A stretch of 9,682 bases of DNA from Desulforudis sp. (GTDB lineage Bacteria > Bacillota > Desulfotomaculia > Desulfotomaculales > Desulforudaceae), in NCBI GenBank assembly GCA_014859075.1, contig JACUUW010000063.1, forward strand, positions 1-9,682, written 5' to 3'. The stretch's first letter is position 1, and every line of letters begins with the position of its first letter. The translations under genes and the position numbers were made by a program. This document shows positions 7,449 through 9,682 of the stretch, one piece after another. Below the pieces are notes generated by a model. It was not told the origin of the DNA, did not search any database, and saw nothing but the letters and a program-made list of their open reading frames with translations.

Positions 7449-7480
7449 CCTTCGCCGGCGGACTCCGCCGGCTGCGAAGG
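7449..7480. repeat. Strong imperfect hairpin
   Basis: CCGGCGGA (7455-7462) pairs with TCCGCCGG (7464-7471) around one base. The stem then continues past a 3-base bulge (CTG 7472-7474) with CCTTCG (7449-7454) and CGAAGG (7475-7480), giving 14 base pairs in total. No T run follows, so it is not a standard terminator. Its role is unknown. Confidence 0.55.
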
Positions 7481-7525
7481 GGAGGAAGGCCGGCCGGTCG
7501 TTAGTCGGAGGTCAGAACTATGGTG

Positions 7526-7547
7526 GGAAATCGCCAGGGCGATTTCC
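7526..7547. repeat. Perfect 10-bp inverted repeat
   Basis: GGAAATCGCC (7526-7535) and GGCGATTTCC (7538-7547) are exact complements around AG. The T residues just after it are interrupted (TTCGAGTCC), so a terminator is doubtful. It resembles short palindromic intergenic repeats (REP-like) more than an operator, but copy number cannot be judged from this window. Confidence 0.55.
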
Positions 7548-7627
7548 TTCGAGTCCAACCCCCAACCTCTTGCCTCTTACTCTTTCTGCCAAGGGTCGAA
7601 CCAGGGTGGGCCGCTCTGTTATATTCT

Positions 7628-7654
7628 GAATTCTGACTCCTGAATTCCGAATTC
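7628..7654. repeat. Degenerate CTGAATTC repeats
   Basis: GAATTC occurs three times in 27 bases (7628-7633, 7642-7647, 7649-7654) within a run of CTGAATTC / CCGAATTC units, and once more at 7698-7703. The spacing is irregular. It is low-complexity intergenic sequence with no visible function. Confidence 0.5.
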
Positions 7655-7672
7655 CGGTTTTGGGACCCTCGC

Positions 7673-7701
7673 TTGCCAGTTAACCAGCGATTTGCTAGAA
7701 T
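7673..7701 (+). promoter_or_regulatory. Sigma-A type promoter for hisIE
   Basis: TTGCCA (7673-7678, 5 of 6 to TTGACA) is followed after exactly 17 bases by TAGAAT (7696-7701, 5 of 6 to TATAAT). TGC before the -10 makes an extended -10 element. Transcription would begin near 7708 and give a leader of about 44 bases before the hisIE ATG at 7752. This implies that hisIE can be transcribed apart from hisDCBHAF. Confidence 0.7.
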
Positions 7702-7728
7702 TCGAGTATGGCTCCGCATTAAGTCTGT

Positions 7729-7749
7729 CCCGCAGGGAGGCGGGTTTTT
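7729..7749 (+). promoter_or_regulatory. Hairpin with T run around the hisIE ribosome binding site
   Basis: CCCGC (7729-7733) pairs with GCGGG (7740-7744), and TTTTT (7745-7749) follows, as in a small Rho-independent terminator. The loop AGGGAG holds most of the only Shine-Dalgarno sequence, GGGAGG (7735-7740), and the ATG is 2 bases past the T run. It could act as an attenuator or modulate ribosome access, or it may be a chance GC hairpin, since the stem has only 5 pairs. Confidence 0.4.
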
Positions 7750-7751
7750 CA

Positions 7752-8489
7752 ATGGGATTTAATTTCGACAAACTAAAGTTTGATAAAGACGGCCTCGTGC
7801 CGGCCGTCATTCAGGATACGCATACCCACGAGGTGCTGATGATGGCCTGGATGAACCAGGAAGCGATCGAGAAGATTCTGACCACCGGTGAAACCTGGTT
7901 CTGGAGCCGCAGCCGCCAAAAGCTCTGGCACAAGGGGGAGACTTCCGGACACGTGCAGCAGGTGGACGAGATGTACCACGACTGCGACGCCGACACCCTC
8001 CTGATCAAGGTGAGACAGGCCGGGGCGGCCTGCCACGAGGGCTACCGCACCTGTTTCCACTATAGAGTCGACCCGAGAGGCGGCGTAGCGGTGGTGGGTG
8101 AAATGGCCTTTGACCCGGATCAGGTTTACGGGGGCAAGCCGGGCCCGGCCGGCCCCGTCGCCCCCAAACCCCCGAAGCGTGTCCTGACCGAGGATGAGTT
8201 CCTATCCAGCTGCGGCGTGTTGGAAGTGTTGTACGCGGTGATCCAGGACCGCAAGGAGAAACGCCCGACCGGTGCGTACACGACCTATCTTTTCGACAAG
8301 GGACTGGATAAGATTCTAAAGAAGGTAGGGGAGGAAACCACCGAAGTGATCGTCGGCGCCAAGAACAACCTGCGGGAAGAAGTGATCCACGAGGTGGCCG
8401 ACTTGTTCTACCACGTACTGGTCCTGCTGGCGGAAAAGAACGTCCACCTCGACGACGTGTTGCAGGAGTTGCAGTCCCGACGAAAATAA
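7752..8489 (+). CDS. hisIE: Bifunctional phosphoribosyl-AMP cyclohydrolase / phosphoribosyl-ATP pyrophosphatase
   Basis: This fusion protein catalyses steps 2 and 3 of histidine synthesis: the HisE part splits PR-ATP to PR-AMP and pyrophosphate, and the HisI part opens the adenine ring to give ProFAR. It has 245 residues from ATG 7752. The HisI domain is residues 1 to about 125, with WFWSRSRQKLWHKGETSGH (49-67), the aspartates of DCDADT (D77, D79, D81), and zinc-type cysteines C78, C94 and C101. A Pro/Gly-rich linker lies near 128-143. The HisE domain is about 147-245, an all-alpha MazG-like fold with the metal-binding acidic residues of KVGEETTEV (E194, E195, E198) and EVADLFYH (D217). The frame is open 20 codons upstream, but MGFNFDKLKFDKDGLVPAV is the usual HisI opening. 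GGGAGG lies 11 bases before the ATG. It has its own promoter and ends at the shared terminator 8491-8517. Confidence 0.96.
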   Translation: MGFNFDKLKFDKDGLVPAVIQDTHTHEVLMMAWMNQEAIEKILTTGETWFWSRSRQKLWHKGETSGHVQQVDEMYHDCDADTLLIKVRQAGAACHEGYRTCFHYRVDPRGGVAVVGEMAFDPDQVYGGKPGPAGPVAPKPPKRVLTEDEFLSSCGVLEVLYAVIQDRKEKRPTGAYTTYLFDKGLDKILKKVGEETTEVIVGAKNNLREEVIHEVADLFYHVLVLLAEKNVHLDDVLQELQSRRK

Positions 8490-8490
8490 A

Positions 8491-8517
8491 AAGCCGGGGT
8501 TGGAAGAACCCCGGCTT
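8491..8517. terminator. Bidirectional Rho-independent terminator between hisIE and the redox gene
   Basis: AAGCCGGGGTT (8491-8501) and AACCCCGGCTT (8507-8517) form a perfect 11-bp stem with the loop GGAAG. On the minus strand the stem is followed by TTTATTTTC, a good T run for the thioredoxin-fold gene ending at 8523. On the + strand, ending hisIE (stop 8487-8489), the tail is TT then GCTGTTC, which is weaker. Its place between two convergent stop codons fits shared use. Confidence 0.88.
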
Positions 8518-8522
8518 GCTGT

Positions 8523-9056
8523 TCAGCCGGAAATGATGCCGGCGTCCTGCAGCCAATCCGCCAACTCCCGGCGTTTAGGTATTCTGCCGGCCACTTTCAC
8601 CTCGCCGTTGATCACCAGCGCCGGGGTGATCATGACGCCGTAGGCGGCGAATTCGGCAATGTCCTGCACGTATTCCACGTCTCCCGCGATACCCTCCGCG
8701 GCCATCACGTCGCGCACCATTTCGAACAGCTGCTTGCAGCGCGCGCAACCCGGGCCGAATACTCTCACTTCCAGAGCCCCCTGAGTTACGGGGGGTTTTT
8801 CAACGGGCAAGCCCATTTTCACCCGGTAGTGGCGGGCCAAGTAATCACCGTACTCCGTTTCGGCCGCGGCTGGAATGTAATTCGTCTTCCTGAGGATTTC
8901 CACCAGTTCGCGGCCGATTTCCGCATCGCTGGTCAGGCCCATTTTTCGCACGGCCTCCAGCGCGTCTTCCAGGCCGACGAACCCGATCCGCATCCCGCCG
9001 ATGTTGACCCGGGTGGCCTTTCCGGTTCCTAATTCGAGCTGTTTCTTGAAAAACAT
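8523..9056 (-). CDS. Thioredoxin-fold small redox-active disulfide protein with extra N-terminal domain
   Basis: The 177-residue product ends in a thioredoxin-like domain (about 95-171) of the small redox-active disulfide protein type (Thioredoxin_3). The strand LEVRVFGPG leads into the active site C104-A-R-C107. The cis-proline region is ITPALVINGEVK (P145), and the final helix is ELADWLQ. Stand-alone relatives have about 75-80 residues, so residues 1 to about 90 are an additional domain. It contains NIGGMRIGFVGLEDALEAVR (18-37) and a predicted helical part with NYIPAAAETEYGDYLARHY, of unknown function. No signal peptide or membrane segment is seen, so a cytoplasmic thiol-disulfide role is likely; the partner is unknown. 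AAGAGGGGG lies 7 bases before the ATG at 9056. It has its own promoter (9132-9160) and a terminator shared with hisIE. The fold is secure, the cellular role is not. Confidence 0.85.
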   Translation of the reverse strand: MFFKKQLELGTGKATRVNIGGMRIGFVGLEDALEAVRKMGLTSDAEIGRELVEILRKTNYIPAAAETEYGDYLARHYRVKMGLPVEKPPVTQGALEVRVFGPGCARCKQLFEMVRDVMAAEGIAGDVEYVQDIAEFAAYGVMITPALVINGEVKVAGRIPKRRELADWLQDAGIISG

Positions 9057-9131
9057 CTTTCAACCCCCTCTTGAATCGCCAAGCGTTGGTCCCGGCCAGT
9101 ATATCAGTGATTTATCATATATTACTATTCT

Positions 9132-9160
9132 ATTGTACTTTGACGGATATTGCCCGTCAA
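9132..9160 (-). promoter_or_regulatory. Sigma-A type promoter for the redox disulfide gene
   Basis: On the minus strand TTGACG (9160-9155, 5 of 6) and TACAAT (9137-9132, 5 of 6) are separated by exactly 17 bases, in an AT-rich patch. The start point would be near 9125, giving a leader of about 70 bases. This supports separate transcription of the gene at 8523-9056. Confidence 0.75.
9140..9160. promoter_or_regulatory. Palindrome over the -35 box, candidate operator
   Basis: TTGACGG (9140-9146) and CCGTCAA (9154-9160) are perfect 7-bp inverted arms around a 7-base spacer, 21 bases in all. One arm contains the -35 hexamer and the other lies in the promoter spacer, a classic place for a dimeric repressor. 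Downstream, TATCA recurs at 9102-9106 and 9113-9117, 11 bases apart. No regulator gene is seen nearby, so the binding protein is unknown. The -35 hexamer itself supplies most of one arm, so part of the match could be coincidence. Confidence 0.45.
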
Positions 9161-9172
9161 GGGGGAGCCCCC
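9161..9172. repeat. GGGGG-AG-CCCCC inverted repeat
   Basis: A perfect 5-bp GC inverted repeat with a 2-base centre sits between the ABC transporter remnant and the redox gene promoter. Without a T run it is at best a weak terminator for the minus-strand remnant. Confidence 0.3.
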
Positions 9173-9191
9173 GGTGTTGGTCACAAACAGA

Positions 9192-9350
9192 CTAACGCAG
9201 TTGCCTGGAAAGCACCAAGGTTGATATCAGGTAGAGACCCAGTCCGAAGGCGGCTACAATCGTCAGTTGGCCCCAGATGTACACCGCGTCCGGCGGGAGG
9301 CCGATGCCCAGCGCGGCCCGTACAGTGTTCACGCCGTAGGTGAGGGGTGC
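9192..9350 (-). pseudogene. C-terminal remnant of an ABC-2 type permease
   Basis: In the frame ending at TAG 9194-9192 the minus strand encodes about 50 residues that begin APLTYGVNTVRAALG and end ISTLVLSRQLR. The PLTYGVN.(L/V)R motif followed by a last transmembrane helix (WGQLTIVAAFGLGLYLIS) and a basic tail is the standard C-terminus of ABC-2 type exporter permeases. The preceding 200 or more residues are absent: upstream of the motif the DNA is in the ATPase gene, in another frame. It has no start codon or ribosome site of its own, so it is a dead fragment. Matching is by remembered family pattern, not alignment. Confidence 0.75.
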
Positions 9351-9549
9351 GGGCCGAACCGGCCGAGGGCCGGGCCAGACCGGTCAGGATCCGGATGGTG
9401 GTGGTTTTGCCGGCGCCGTTTGGACCCAGAAAACCGAAGATTTCACCCAATCCCACCGCAAAATCCAGGCCTTTAAGCGCGTGGACGTCGTTAAAGCTTT
9501 TTTCCATGCCGTGTACTTCAATGGCTTTATCGGTCTCGTCCGAGCCCAT
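9349..9549 (-). pseudogene. N-terminal remnant of an ABC exporter ATPase
   Basis: Residues 1-67 match the start of an ABC-2 type exporter ATPase (CcmA/drug-export class): AIEVHGMEKSFNDVHALKGL, then GEIFGFLGPNGAGKTTTIRI with the Walker A motif (residues 42-50), then LTGLARPSAGSAR. After R67 similarity stops. The Q-loop, LSGGQ signature, Walker B and H-loop are all missing, and the ATPase frame runs on through antisense-like sequence to TGA 9183-9181, giving a 122-residue chimera. ATG 9549 is chosen because AAAGGGGG lies 7 bases upstream of it; an ATG at 9573 has no such site. It cannot hydrolyse ATP as a normal ABC protein. It has an apparent promoter (9583-9611), so the remnant may still be transcribed. 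Confidence 0.82.
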
Positions 9550-9556
9550 GTTCGGA

Positions 9557-9564
9557 CCCCCTTT
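9557..9564 (-). promoter_or_regulatory. Ribosome binding site of the ABC ATPase remnant
   Basis: AAAGGGGG on the minus strand, 7 bases before ATG 9549, decides that start over the in-frame ATG at 9573. Confidence 0.6.
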
Positions 9565-9582
9565 GGACTGCATTGCGGTCTT

Positions 9583-9611
9583 AGAATACCAACATTCGGA
9601 ACGCAGTTCAA
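9583..9611 (-). promoter_or_regulatory. Possible promoter of the ABC transporter remnant
   Basis: On the minus strand TTGAAC (9611-9606) and TATTCT (9588-9583) are 17 bases apart, each 4 of 6 to consensus, with TGG before the -10 as an extended element. The start would be near 9576, about 27 bases before the ATG at 9549. The rest of the window to 9682 shows no gene. Confidence 0.4.
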
Positions 9612-9682
9612 TAATTAACGTAGATGTTGTGAGTGTAAGGTTTAAGTAGGTGATGCGAGGTCGGAAATAGAAGTGAGACCTC

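Larger units (their letters stand above)
7032..7672. other. Long gene-free stretch between hisF and the hisIE promoter
   Basis: About 640 bases hold no open frame with recognisable protein content, codon bias or ribosome site. The frames that are open here have arginine- and proline-rich low-complexity translations typical of chance ORFs in GC-rich DNA. What can be seen: a short GC hairpin right after hisF (GAGCCG 7041-7046 with CGGCTC 7052-7057, no T run), a diverged inverted-repeat pair (7061-7116 and 7341-7397), GTCGTTGGT-type repeats (7121-7143, 7497-7515), direct repeats ACGTAACC (7261-7268, 7284-7291), two strong hairpins (7449-7480, 7526-7547), and three GAATTC units (7628-7654). This looks like accumulated intergenic repeat material inserted into the ancestral hisF-hisIE junction. 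It could also contain a structured RNA, but I recognise no known class. Confidence 0.7.

Noticed and set aside
7548..7556. TTCGAGTCC looks like a tRNA T-loop
   Set aside because: The flanking bases do not form a 5-bp T stem, and no anticodon or acceptor arms can be placed around it.
7603..7614. AGGGTGGGCCGC resembles the T-box antiterminator motif upstream of a his gene
   Set aside because: It lacks the A of the AGGGTGGnACCGCG consensus, no Stem I/specifier or AGTA features are seen upstream, the downstream terminator-like hairpin at 7729-7749 is not complementary to it, and the hisIE promoter (7673-7701) starts after it.
7297..7629. 110-codon open frame in the hisF-hisIE gap
   Set aside because: No ribosome site, low-complexity Arg/Ser/Gly-rich translation, and it overlaps repeat arm B and both hairpins; a chance frame in GC-rich DNA.
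9657..9682. GAGGTC / GACCTC 6-bp inverted repeat at the right edge
   Set aside because: Short arms, a 14-base spacer and truncation by the window end; expected by chance.

Overview
The window is a GC-rich bacterial chromosome segment carrying most of a histidine-biosynthesis cluster. Compact hisDCBHAF gene order, strong purine-rich Shine-Dalgarno sites, several GTG/overlapping starts, a fused hisIE and sigma-A type promoters best fit a high-GC Firmicute of the Clostridia (Peptococcaceae / Desulforudis / Pelotomaculum-like). This placement is inference, not a database match.

Layout. Positions 1-908 hold the 3' two thirds of purD (purine synthesis). A TauE/SafE-family membrane permease follows at 972-1820. 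From 1896 to 7031 hisD, hisC, hisB, hisH, hisA and hisF run on the + strand with 1- to 7-base overlaps or short gaps and are surely one operon. About 720 bases without a credible gene then separate hisF from hisIE (7752-8489). This gap holds a diverged inverted-repeat pair, two strong hairpins and low-complexity repeats, and ends in a good promoter that serves hisIE separately. hisIE meets a convergent minus-strand gene (8523-9056) for a CxxC thioredoxin-fold protein, and the two share a bidirectional terminator. That redox gene has its own promoter, with a palindrome over the -35 box. At the right end (9192-9549, minus) is the scar of an ABC-2 type exporter operon: the first ~67 residues of the ATPase run, out of frame, into the last ~50 residues of the permease.

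How the genes work together. HisIE carries out steps 2 and 3 of histidine synthesis (PR-ATP to ProFAR), HisA isomerises ProFAR to PRFAR, HisH feeds ammonia to HisF, which makes IGP plus AICAR, HisB dehydrates IGP, HisC transaminates, and HisD oxidises histidinol to histidine. AICAR returns to purine synthesis, but purD next door may be coincidental. The first enzyme (hisG, with hisZ if used) and histidinol-phosphate phosphatase are not in the window. The his enzymes look intact, with their key catalytic residues present.

I found no clearly new multi-gene system. The most noteworthy items are the ABC exporter deletion scar, the inverted-repeat pair in the his gap, the hairpin around the hisIE start, and the palindrome over the redox gene promoter.
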